Positions 35,374-43,504 of a stretch of DNA of 64,000 nucleotides are shown piece after piece. Under the pieces are notes generated by a model. That model saw only the letters and a list, made by a program, of their open reading frames with translations. It made no database searches and had not been told where the DNA came from. The stretch is from Clostridium sp. KNHs214 (lineage in GTDB: Bacteria; Bacillota; Clostridia; Clostridiales; Clostridiaceae), in NCBI RefSeq assembly GCF_000744935.1, contig NZ_JQMW01000013.1, positions 62,001-126,000 on the forward strand, in the 5' to 3' direction. Each line of letters opens with the position of its first letter. Position 1 is the first letter of the stretch. A program made the translations under genes and the position numbers.

Positions 35374-36423
35374 ATGCATTTTACAGAAAAAAAAAGACAC
35401 TATAACATATTATTCATTATTCTTACTGTTATTTTATTTTTGCTTATAATATTTTGTGCCACATTAGGTGCTGCTGATATAAACTTTTTTAAATCTATGA
35501 AAATTTTATTTTCTAAACTTCCCTTTATAAATAACTTAATAGATACTTCTACTATTAAAGCTTCAGAAAGCTTAATAGTATTAAATATACGTTTACCTAG
35601 AATACTAATGTCTATGATAATAGGTATAGGTTTATCTATAGTAGGATGTTCTTTTCAAGCTATATTTAAAAATCCCATGGCAGATCCTTATATATTAGGC
35701 ATTTCATCTGGCTCTGCTTTAGGTGCTACTATAGGTATAATATTAAATTTCTCCTTTTGGAACAGTATTATAGGAGTATCCTTTTTCGCTTTTTTAGGAG
35801 GCACCTTAACTACTTTATTTGTTTATAATATTGCAAGAGTAGGTAAGAAGCTTCCTACAAACACACTACTTCTTTCTGGAGTAACCATGAACTTTCTGCT
35901 TTCTTCTATAATATCAATACTAATGCTCTTTAATAGAAATCAATTAGAAGATATATACATGTGGACAATGGGCAGTGTTTCCTCTGCTAGCTGGCAGGAG
36001 CTGAAAATAATAGTTCCAATAATATTAATAGGTTCCTTAATAATAATCTCTTTATCTAAAGACTTAAATATTATGCTAACTGGAGATAGTACCGCTGAAA
36101 GTCTTGGAGTAAATGTAGAAAAAATTAAGAAAATAATACTCCTTACCTCTTCATTAATAGTTGCTTCCTGTGTATCAGTTACAGGTATAATTGGCTTTGT
36201 AGGACTTATAATTCCCCATATAGCTAGGTTAATAGTGGGTCCTAATCATAAAATCTTATTTCCTTTTTCCGCACTATTTGGTGCTATATTTCTAACCATT
36301 ACAGACACATTAGCACGAACATTAATAAACCCTTCGGAAATACCAGTTGGAGTCATTACCGCACTATTTGGTGCACCATATTTTTTATATTTACTATACC
36401 AAAATAAAAAGAAGGTGCTATAG
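35374..36423 (+). CDS. btuC: Corrinoid ABC transporter permease
   Basis: 349-residue FecCD-family permease with about ten membrane helices. Typical segments are LNIRLPRILMSMIIGIGLSIVGCSFQ, NPMADPYILGISSGSALGA and GFVGLIIPHIARLIVG near residue 275 (contact with the ATPase). Ribosome site GAGGAAA. It forms the BtuC2D2 channel with the next gene, whose ATG lies 2 bp beyond its stop. Confidence 0.93.
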   Translation: MHFTEKKRHYNILFIILTVILFLLIIFCATLGAADINFFKSMKILFSKLPFINNLIDTSTIKASESLIVLNIRLPRILMSMIIGIGLSIVGCSFQAIFKNPMADPYILGISSGSALGATIGIILNFSFWNSIIGVSFFAFLGGTLTTLFVYNIARVGKKLPTNTLLLSGVTMNFLLSSIISILMLFNRNQLEDIYMWTMGSVSSASWQELKIIVPIILIGSLIIISLSKDLNIMLTGDSTAESLGVNVEKIKKIILLTSSLIVASCVSVTGIIGFVGLIIPHIARLIVGPNHKILFPFSALFGAIFLTITDTLARTLINPSEIPVGVITALFGAPYFLYLLYQNKKKVL

Positions 36424-36425
36424 TT

Positions 36426-37244
36426 ATGATAACTGTGAAAAATTTAAATTTTAAGTATGGAGAAAAAACCATATTAGAAGATATAAACTTAAATATTCAA
36501 AAGAATAAATTTTACAGCATACTTGGTCCAAATGGCTCTGGTAAAACTACTCTTTTAAAAAATATTAATAAATCCCTTGAACAACTAAAGGATACTATAT
36601 TTATTGAAAATGAAGATTTATATTTTATTAAAAATAAAGAATTAGCTAAAAAAATATCCTGGGTTCCACAAAATACTTCTATTGATTTTGACTTTTCGGT
36701 TATGGATATAGTTCTTATGGGGAGAAATCCATATGTAGGTAGATTTTCCTCTGAAAGCACTGAAGACTTGAGAATTGTAGAAGAATGTATGAAAGTAACT
36801 AACACATGGATTTTGAAAAATAAAAATATTAAAGAATTAAGCGGTGGAGAACGCCAACGTGTAATTATTGCCAGAGCTCTTGCACAAAAGACAGATATAC
36901 TCTTACTAGATGAACCAACTTCTAATTTAGATATACACCATCAAATTGAACTACTTGACACTGTAAAATTTGTAAATTCCAACATGACCATCGTGGCTGT
37001 TCTACACGATTTAAACTTGGCATCACAATACAGTGACTATCTAATACTTTTAAAAGATGGTAAAATAATATCCATAGGTGCACCAGAGCAGGTATTAACT
37101 AAACATAATATACAATTAGCCTATGACATCGATGTTAATATAATAAAAGATCCTATAACCCTAAGACCTCATATAATACCTATAAGTAAAAAATTAATAG
37201 AAAATAAAAATAACTTCTATAAAAACAATATTACCTACTTATAA
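36426..37244 (+). CDS. btuD: Corrinoid ABC transporter ATP-binding protein
   Basis: 272-residue ATPase of the FecE/BtuD type. Walker A is GPNGSGKTT (about 35), the Q-loop is WVPQNTSIDFDFSV, the ABC signature is LSGGERQRVIIARA, and Walker B with H-loop is ILLLDEPTSNLD and AVLHDLN. It powers B12 import with BtuC and BtuF. Last gene of the riboswitch-controlled operon. Confidence 0.93.
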   Translation: MITVKNLNFKYGEKTILEDINLNIQKNKFYSILGPNGSGKTTLLKNINKSLEQLKDTIFIENEDLYFIKNKELAKKISWVPQNTSIDFDFSVMDIVLMGRNPYVGRFSSESTEDLRIVEECMKVTNTWILKNKNIKELSGGERQRVIIARALAQKTDILLLDEPTSNLDIHHQIELLDTVKFVNSNMTIVAVLHDLNLASQYSDYLILLKDGKIISIGAPEQVLTKHNIQLAYDIDVNIIKDPITLRPHIIPISKKLIENKNNFYKNNITYL

Positions 37245-37361
37245 TTTCATTATAAAATCTAGCAACAAGTTTTATTGTTTACATATTATTTGTGGTATTA
37301 TTTTAAATATACTATTTTAAAAAGTTCATCTTAATTTATTATTATACAAGGAGTGAATATT

Positions 37362-38447
37362 TTGATTAAAAACAAAAAAATACCGTATTTAAATTTAATA
37401 CCCATATTGATTATCTCTTTTTTGCTATTTAAATTCATTGATAACATCGATTTATTTGCAAAATCTCTCAAAACATTTTTCTCCATAATTAGTTCTTTCA
37501 TATGGGCATTTTCCATAGCTTATATTTTAAGTCCAGCTGTTAACTACTTAGAAAAAAAATTTAAACTAAAAAGAACAATTAGTCTATTAATAGTTTATAC
37601 AATAGTACTAGGTAGCATAGTACTATTAATAACAAGGATTTCTCCTAAAATAACTCACAGTATAAGTGACTTAGTTAAAAACATTCCTGATTACATTGAT
37701 AAGACAAAACATTGGATAGATAATTCTAATTTAAGTTTAGATTTTTTAGACAAGCTAGGAATAAATCTAGATGAAAAGATTACTGATCTTGCTGGCAAAT
37801 TCACTACTTCCATAGGAGAAGGCTTAAATATAGCTTTAGCAAAAGCAATTACCATTACATCCTCATTTTTTAAAGCTATTCTAGGCTTTATAATTTCTGT
37901 ATACATACTAAAAGACAAGGAAAAATTCAAATACGGCTTTAAAAGATTTCTATATGCAACATTAAAAGAAGAAACTGTGGATAAAATTATACATGTTTCA
38001 AAAGAAGTGGACAATATTTTCCTTAAATACATAATTGGAAAAGCCATAGATTCTTTTATAATAGGCATACTTTGTTTTATAGGTTTAAGTATACTAAAAG
38101 CTCCTTTTGCTTTATTTTTAAGTTTAATAGTAGGAGTAACTAATATGATACCTTATTTCGGACCTTTTATAGGTATGATACCGGCTTTTGTAATCACTTT
38201 ATTTTATAATCCTATAAAAGCTATTTGGGTACTTATATTTATATTTGCACTTCAACAATTTGATGGTTTGTATTTAGGACCTAAAATTTTAGGTGATAAG
38301 GTGGGCTTAAGTCCCTTCTGGATAATTTTAGCCATAGTTGTAGGCGGAGGCACCTTTGGTGTTATAGGAATGTTTTTAAGTGTTCCTGTTATAGCAGTAT
38401 TAAAAACTTTTTTAGATGACTTTATATCTAAAAAACTCTCTGAATAA
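37362..38447 (+). CDS. AI-2E family transporter (PerM-like membrane protein)
   Basis: 361-residue membrane protein with about eight helices. It shows the family pattern of paired N-terminal helices, a soluble segment (about 80-150), and the conserved C-terminal stretch VGVTNMIPYFGPFIGMIPA then DGLYLGPKILGDKVGLSPFW. Members have been linked to AI-2 export or Na+/H+ exchange, and the role here is open. TTG at 37362 is preferred, because AAGGAG lies 8 nt before it and overlaps the alternative GTG at 37353. Confidence 0.85.
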   Translation: MIKNKKIPYLNLIPILIISFLLFKFIDNIDLFAKSLKTFFSIISSFIWAFSIAYILSPAVNYLEKKFKLKRTISLLIVYTIVLGSIVLLITRISPKITHSISDLVKNIPDYIDKTKHWIDNSNLSLDFLDKLGINLDEKITDLAGKFTTSIGEGLNIALAKAITITSSFFKAILGFIISVYILKDKEKFKYGFKRFLYATLKEETVDKIIHVSKEVDNIFLKYIIGKAIDSFIIGILCFIGLSILKAPFALFLSLIVGVTNMIPYFGPFIGMIPAFVITLFYNPIKAIWVLIFIFALQQFDGLYLGPKILGDKVGLSPFWIILAIVVGGGTFGVIGMFLSVPVIAVLKTFLDDFISKKLSE

Positions 38448-38475
38448 GCATATATTGTAACATAATACATTGAAG

Positions 38476-38786
38476 AAAAATCTGATTTTAATTCCGTAAT
38501 AAATGTGGAATTGGGGACTGTTCACAATACGCCAAGAACTTCTAAATGTCTCACAGTTAAAGCCCCTAAAGCTTTCAAACTCACTCGTTCCTCGTTCAAA
38601 CATGAAAGCTTCTTAACGGTTCTTTAACTGTGAGACATAAGAAGTTCTAAGGCTAGTTCAATAGTCCCCAATTCCACATTTATTACTACATTAAAATCAG
38701 ATTTTTAGTTTAATATGTTTATGGTTGGAGAGGAGAAGCCTACTAAAGGATGATTTTTCTCCACTACGTTACGGAAAATCTTTTAT
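38476..38786. repeat. Palindromic repeat family 1, copy B
   Basis: Inverted relative to copy A at 6138-6447, with the same AAAAATCTGATTTTAA ends, the same arms and the same outer flank (here on the right, GGAGAGGAGAAGCCTACTAA). The hairpin centre holds CTCGTTCCTCGTTCAAACAT. It follows the AI-2E gene stop by 28 bp and may act as its terminator. Confidence 0.8.
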
Positions 38787-38937
38787 TGGCGGCAGCCAGC
38801 CTAAATACATAGGCATGATTAGGATTTATATATAAAAATATATAACTTTAATTGTTGGATAAATTGAAAATCTATAGATAAGTAACCGGGAATTAGGGCT
38901 TAAACGAACGGCTACGCCTAGCTTATTTTTATCACTT

Positions 38938-39411
38938 CTATTCTTCTCCTTTAACTACAACTTTTGCATTAGTATTAGCTTTAATTTCTAAACTTCCCTT
39001 GGCTTCTGCACCAACCGCCTTAACTCTGTACTTTCCGCTTTCTAGTGTAGTTTTATAGTTTCCTTTTCCTTTTCCCTCAACTATTACCTCAATTTTATCC
39101 TCTGGGTTAATAAATACTAATTTTAGTTTACCTTTATTGACTTTTATATCATATGTAAGATTTAATTCTTCTTTGCCTTCAGAATCAATCTTCATAATAG
39201 TATCGGTACCAGAAAATGTTTTAAAGCTCATTTTAAAATTAGAATCTTCTCCTTCACTATCTCTAAAAAAATAATTAAATGAATCACACTCTTTTACTAT
39301 TGACCCATTATCATTGTACAATTTAGACTTTTCGTCTTTTGATTGTGCTTCCTCACAACCACTTAAAATTAATATAGCTCCCATAATAATTGCTAAAACT
39401 AATTTTTTCAT
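38938..39411 (-). CDS. Hypothetical lipoprotein
   Basis: 157 residues. MKK is followed by a hydrophobic stretch and lipobox ILSGC (Cys19), so it should be anchored on the outer face of the membrane. The mature part is beta-rich with a C-terminal KGNYKTTLESGKYRVKAVGA segment like a small carbohydrate- or pressure-resistant beta-sandwich; no named family is recognised. ATG at 39411 was chosen because GGAGAGTGAG precedes it. It stands alone. Confidence 0.75.
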   Translation of the reverse strand: MKKLVLAIIMGAILILSGCEEAQSKDEKSKLYNDNGSIVKECDSFNYFFRDSEGEDSNFKMSFKTFSGTDTIMKIDSEGKEELNLTYDIKVNKGKLKLVFINPEDKIEVIVEGKGKGNYKTTLESGKYRVKAVGAEAKGSLEIKANTNAKVVVKGEE

Positions 39412-39580
39412 TATCTCACTCTCCATCTATTATTATTTCAGTCACTATTTTATAATACTACTTTTTAACCTTTTCTTAAATAGACTGTTATAAATACATT
39501 TTAAACCTATAAATGAGTGTTTTACATCCAATAATTTACCAATAAGAAAAAAATAAAACATTTAAATAAAATCTATTGTA

Positions 39581-39706
39581 TCATAAAGAACAATTAGGAA
39601 GCTCTACAAGAGAGTAGGTATATTCTTCACTTTCTGGATCTTCATCATCCTTTTGAAAAAGTATTTTAATTAGTTTATAATTATTGCTGAAACATTTCTT
39701 TTCCAT
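39581..39706 (-). CDS. Possible short protein or gene tail
   Basis: 41 codons from ATG 39706: it begins MEKKCFSNNYKLIKILF and ends YSLVELPNCSL, with the acidic patch QKDDEDPESEE. A weak GGGA precedes the ATG directly. The composition looks like a real protein, but it may be the end of a decayed gene. Nothing else is seen in the 39427-39770 gap. Confidence 0.3.
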   Translation of the reverse strand: MEKKCFSNNYKLIKILFQKDDEDPESEEYTYSLVELPNCSL

Positions 39707-39770
39707 TCCCAAAATAAACACCCATAATAAACCTTCAGAATATAAATCTACTATTTATAGAAGCTATGGT

Positions 39771-39985
39771 TTATTTAATCTCGGCAAAAATTTCATGTAT
39801 GTTTCCATCTGGGTCCGCAAATAATGCTGTTCTTTGATTCCAAGGCATATTTTGTGGATCATGAATAGGAGTTGCTCCCATTGCAACTAACTTTTTAAAT
39901 GCTTCATCTACGTCATGGGGTTTTTCACATGGAAAAGCCAATTCAAAAGCCTGACCAACTGCTTTTTTCCTATATTCATCACTGA
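39771..39985 (-). pseudogene. C-terminal half of a VOC/glyoxalase-family gene
   Basis: The frame carries ELAFPCEKPHDVDEAFKKL and MGATPIHDPQNMPWNQRTAL then FADPDGNIHEIFAEI. This is the second beta-alpha-beta unit of a vicinal oxygen chelate protein, including the metal-binding glutamate. The N-terminal unit with the other ligands is missing. The frame runs into the end of a Sel1-repeat gene in another reading frame, indicating a deletion junction near 39975-39985. Confidence 0.65.
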
Positions 39986-40230
39986 GCGTCTCTATCGCCG
40001 TGTTTTGCAGCACGTTCTGTCCAATAGAAAGATTTTTCTAAGTCCTTATCAACACCAATTCCATCATAATAGAAATATCCAACTTGACATTCAGCCAGTG
40101 GATAACCCTTTTCAGCCAGTTTCATATGACCTTCAAAGCATTTCCCATACTGTTTGGTCAAGAAGTATTTCTCAATCAGTTCATTGCACTCATCAAATTC
40201 TTTACATGGTTTGTAATAATTTTCTGACAT
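39979..40230 (-). CDS. Truncated Sel1-repeat protein
   Basis: 83 readable residues from ATG 40230 (ribosome site GGGAGGAG). One full Sel1/TPR-like repeat is visible: KLAEKGYPLAECQVGYFYYD then GIGVDKDLEKSFYWTERAAK. The frame ends HGDRDAQ exactly where a second repeat would begin. The following DNA belongs to a VOC gene in another frame, so the 3' part has been lost by deletion. It may still be translated. Confidence 0.6.
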   Translation of the reverse strand: MSENYYKPCKEFDECNELIEKYFLTKQYGKCFEGHMKLAEKGYPLAECQVGYFYYDGIGVDKDLEKSFYWTERAAKHGDRDAQ

Positions 40231-40264
40231 TATTTCTCCTCCCAATTCCTGTTTATAAACAGAG

Positions 40265-40362
40265 CTCTTAGCTTCAGATGGAGTTTTTACTCCAACTGAA
40301 GGTTAGAGATCATTATCCATGGACGTAGCTACCGTTATCTCCCACTTTGTTAGAAGTGGGAG
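40265..40362. repeat. Tandem hairpins, possibly an IS200/IS605-type end
   Basis: Hairpin 1 (40265-40308) has 20-bp arms, 17 paired, around TTTT. Hairpin 2 (40339-40362) is CTCCCACTT...AAGTGGGAG inside an outer CTACCGT/ACGG-GGTAG stem. Such subterminal hairpins are typical of IS200/IS605 ends or derived non-autonomous elements. No transposase is nearby. The rest of the 40246-40693 gap shows no gene. Confidence 0.45.
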
Positions 40363-40693
40363 TGTTACGGCAGGTAGTCATCGGATAAATAATCTTCTCT
40401 ACAAATTTACTATCTAGTTATTTTTTACACCTTTCATGTATCACAATATAAGAATTATTTTCGATTTTATCCATTGTAGACATGGATGTCCCTCCTGAAA
40501 AATTCAAATCTGTGAACATTTTCACTGCCACCTATACTTACAGCCAGGGATGAATTCTTGCCAGGAATCTGATTTATCATCAACATGAATGCCTATCCCC
40601 TGCATATTTCATCCACTTGTTCCTTACTTAATTTCAATGTCATCAAAAATATCTATATATAAATTCATGGTAGTACCCCTCTTTAAGCTTTGT

Positions 40694-41152
40694 CTACTTG
40701 CTGTTTTTCTTTAACTCCTCTTCAACCTGTTTTCTAACCCTTCCAAAGGATATGTTTTTGTCCTCTCCTCCAAGGTTTAAAAACGACTTTGCTAAATCCT
40801 CGGTTGTAGGTTCAAGTACACTCATAAACTTGTTATAAGCAAACTGGAACTTTGGATCACTTTCATTCTCTCCAAAGGTTGCATAGATAAGCTCTTCAAT
40901 CATTTGATCCATTCCCCAGAGTTTAAGATGAAGTAACTCATGTATTATTAGAGCTTCAAGGTTTTCCTGTTTTGGATTGAACCCATTTATCATCAATACC
41001 GCCTTCCTGTCATCAGCATCTATCTTAATATCCCCGGACTTCCTCCATTCTGTTTCTACAATATGAATGAATATATCCCAATCACGCAGCCTTAAAATGT
41101 CCTGCCATTTCTTTAAAAATTTTTCGCATTCGTTTATTTCAACCTTCATCAT
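40694..41152 (-). CDS. Putative zinc metallopeptidase-like protein (HExxH)
   Basis: 152 residues, no named family recognised. It contains IIHELLHLKL (His90-Glu91-x-x-His94), the HExxH zinc-protease motif, followed about 15 residues later by EELIYATFGE, which could supply a third ligand. There is no signal peptide or membrane segment, so it is cytosolic. Similar small HExxH proteins occur in mobile or phage DNA. Ribosome site AAGGTAA. The protein is less AT-biased than neighbours. The catalytic role is inferred only from the motif. Confidence 0.65.
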   Translation of the reverse strand: MMKVEINECEKFLKKWQDILRLRDWDIFIHIVETEWRKSGDIKIDADDRKAVLMINGFNPKQENLEALIIHELLHLKLWGMDQMIEELIYATFGENESDPKFQFAYNKFMSVLEPTTEDLAKSFLNLGGEDKNISFGRVRKQVEEELKKNSK

Positions 41153-41335
41153 AAAAATTACCTTCTTTCTAAAACCTAATCTTTAACATTAATATTTCTT
41201 AAGCTTAAAGCCTAACATTTCAATTTTTTACACCCTTTACACATCCTAATATATGGAAATCCACAAATATTTATACATTCACTTATAATAGTATTTATCA
41301 TCGGATTATATTTGTTTATATGTTTCTATTGGCTA

Positions 41336-41959
41336 TTATAAGCCTATTATTTTAGCAACTTGTTCTATTGAACCTATACTATAATCTGCATTGCCAGCAT
41401 TTTGAATAAGAGTTGGAGCAAATATACAAGAATCTACTCCGGCATTTCTAGCAGCTAGAATATCAATATCTCGATCTCCAATCATTAATACTTCTTCTTT
41501 TTTAAGATTATATTTCTCAATAATATACATGATTGCATCTGGTTGTGGCTTTTTCTTTAATTTACTCTCTTTAGTTACAAAATCACAAAAATATTCAAAT
41601 AAATTATAGCGTTCTAAGTATTCTAATGCAGATTTATCTCTATGCGTAAATAAATAGTTTTTTCTTCCCGAATAATATACCATTCTACAAATATTTTGGA
41701 CATGTTCATATGGCTTTACCAATTCATAATTAATCTATTTTTCATATTTACAAAATCGTTTTATCATTTCATTATTTATTTTATGCACTTTTTTATAATG
41801 ATTAATAGCATTAGTTACAGATATTTTCATAACATCCAAAATATTTTCATAACTCTCTTCTATTCCATCATCTTGCAAAGCCCTTTGGAATGAACTTACC
41901 ATATATGGGTATGAATCAAAAAGAGTACCATCAAAGTCCCAAATAATATGCTTATACAT
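41336..41959 (-). pseudogene. HAD-family phosphatase gene interrupted by one TAG
   Basis: Two segments lie in the same frame. Residues 1-74 carry HAD motif I (WDFDGTLFD) and end at a TAG at 41735-41737. After four codons the frame continues VKPYEHVQNI with motif II (LFTHRD), the lysine in KKPQPDA and motif III/IV (MIGDRDIDILAARNAG). Apart from that single stop, the 207-codon frame is a complete phosphoglycolate-phosphatase-like HAD protein. Ribosome site AAGGAGG at the first start. Either a recent nonsense mutation or a sequencing error. Confidence 0.8.
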
Positions 41960-41977
41960 ATTTATTCCTCCTTAAAA

Positions 41978-42007
41978 TAAGTGGGTGTAGCACGCACTAC
42001 ACCCACT
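41978..42007. terminator. Terminator between small membrane gene and HAD gene
   Basis: Perfect 12-bp stem AAGTGGGTGTAG with its complement, 6-nt loop, T-rich on both sides. Confidence 0.8.
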
Positions 42008-42081
42008 TATTTTACTGAATTTATACATAGACTACATATATTATCTAGTCTATAATTTAATTATTTAATTCTTATAGATTC

Positions 42082-42115
42082 ATACGCACTTTTTTTGCAA
42101 TTGCGAATTAACTTA
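42082..42115 (+). repeat. Short direct repeat, unit 1
   Basis: ATACGCACTTTTTTTGCAAT, then TGCGAATTAACTTA. A close copy lies at 43151-43183, on the other side of the small membrane and GrpB-like genes. Confidence 0.45.
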
Positions 42116-42169
42116 ACGATAAATTACTATTTTTATATTTAGTTTACATATTGGAATTTGTAAACCACT

Positions 42170-42364
42170 TTATATTTTGTTATTACTATCCAAAATAGAA
42201 CCAATGACGATGCCAATAAGCATTCCTACTCCGGCTCCTAAAGGTATAGAAAATATAGAATTAGCCCCATCTATGATAATACTAGTAATAATTCCTATAC
42301 CAGCACCAAAACATAATCCAAGTGATATACCTATTGTTAAATACTTGTTTGCATCTTTTTTCAT
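42170..42364 (-). CDS. Small two-helix membrane protein
   Basis: 64 residues: short basic N-terminus (MKKDANKY), two hydrophobic helices (about 9-31 and 36-58) rich in glycine (GLCFGAGIGI, PLGAGVGMLIGIVIG), polar tail. The glycine-zipper look suggests tight helix packing. Ribosome site GAGGTG at good distance. Function unknown. A terminator follows at 41978. Confidence 0.65.
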   Translation of the reverse strand: MKKDANKYLTIGISLGLCFGAGIGIITSIIIDGANSIFSIPLGAGVGMLIGIVIGSILDSNNKI

Positions 42365-42494
42365 ATCACACCTCTTTCAAATTACTATTTATTGAATCGC
42401 GTGTACTCTCTACATCACAATATTAAGAGTATTGTGACTCTTTTGCTAAAGTACACGAACCTTCATCTAATAATACTTTTGATAACAGTAATAA

Positions 42495-43085
42495 TTAAAC
42501 AGCGTTTATCTTATATCGTTCACCGTACTGTATTTTTGCTATTTCGGAATATTTAATAACAAATTCTTCTTTTGCATCAGTATAGGCATCTCTATTATGT
42601 TCATACTTTTCCTTTAACTGCATTTTTAAATCTACATATTCTTTAGCAACCTCTGGATGTTCAATCAAATAATCTCTAAAATATAATTCACTCCAATTAT
42701 CAGCATAACGTACATGGAGATGATATACCTTTTCTTCAAACCCATATTTAGTATAGCCTTTACTGTATGTTTGTTTGAAAGTCGGTTTTTCTGAAAAATT
42801 CATCAAACCCCATTGCATTGACTTTAACATATCTGTTATTTGGCTTATATTACTTCTGAGTGATATTTCCATGAGAATATCTATAGTCGGTTTTGAAACG
42901 ATTCCTGGAACTGCTGTACTTCCTATATGGCTGATTCTTACAATAGTTCCATCATCAAAATTCTCCACCAGTTTTTCTTTCTCTATTTCATACCATTTTG
43001 GATATGCAGTATTATATTCCCTAAGTATTATTGGAAATAGTACCCATAGTTCCTCTAATGTCATTTCCGATAATTCTTTCGCCAT
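42495..43085 (-). CDS. GrpB family protein (UPF0157, nucleotidyltransferase-like)
   Basis: 196 aa. The GrpB domain is visible as HIGSTAVPGIVSKPTIDILM (about 53-72), which carries the GS and D-x-D-like residues of the nucleotidyltransferase fold. It is followed by VYHLHVRYADNWSELYFRDYLIEHPEVAKEYVDLK. Members are cytosolic, some linked to CoA or antibiotic modification, mostly uncharacterised. Ribosome site GGAGG. Single gene. Confidence 0.9.
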   Translation of the reverse strand: MAKELSEMTLEELWVLFPIILREYNTAYPKWYEIEKEKLVENFDDGTIVRISHIGSTAVPGIVSKPTIDILMEISLRSNISQITDMLKSMQWGLMNFSEKPTFKQTYSKGYTKYGFEEKVYHLHVRYADNWSELYFRDYLIEHPEVAKEYVDLKMQLKEKYEHNRDAYTDAKEEFVIKYSEIAKIQYGERYKINAV

Positions 43086-43150
43086 ATTTGTTATCCTCCA
43101 TAATATAAAAAATCTTGTTCATAAATCTCTGGTTTGTTTTATCTCATTAG

Positions 43151-43183
43151 ATACGCAGTTATTTACAATTGTGAATTAACTTA
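43151..43183 (+). repeat. Short direct repeat, unit 2
   Basis: ATACGCAGTTATTTACAATT, then GTGAATTAACTTA. Matches the unit at 42082-42115 at most positions. Confidence 0.45.
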
Positions 43184-43210
43184 TTTTTCAATTATATCAT
43201 ACTTTTAGAA

Positions 43211-43330
43211 ATGATTATCATGAAAATGTTTATAATTTTATTATTTGCTCTAGCATACGCTATTATAATTAGTCAAAATATTATTAGTAACCATGAATTA
43301 GAGCTTACTAAGGCTACGCCTAAAAAATAA
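43211..43330 (+). CDS. Possible 39-residue membrane peptide
   Basis: The ATG at 43211 opens a frame encoding MIIMKMFIILLFALAYAII then a polar tail ending TKATPKK. It is one membrane helix plus a charged C-terminus. No clear ribosome site, so either a small membrane peptide or a remnant. It is the only coding signal in the 43086-43504 gap. Confidence 0.3.
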   Translation: MIIMKMFIILLFALAYAIIISQNIISNHELELTKATPKK

Positions 43331-43410
43331 TATGAGCGCTTTCTTTCTTATAAATTAAAGATTTTCTGAATAAAATGAAGAAAATCCACATTATTTGATA
43401 TTTATATATT

Positions 43411-43479
43411 TAGAAGTTCTTGGCGTATTGTTCACAGTCCAAAATTTCACATTTATCACGGAATTAAAATCAGATTTTT
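43411..43479. repeat. Palindromic repeat family 1, fragment C
   Basis: Only one arm of the family: it starts TAGAAGTTCTTGGCGTATTG and ends GGAATTAAAATCAGATTTTT. The partner arm and flank are missing. Located just past the MFS gene stop. Confidence 0.7.
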
Positions 43480-43504
43480 CCTATGCACCCCCGTCACAAT
43501 TTTC

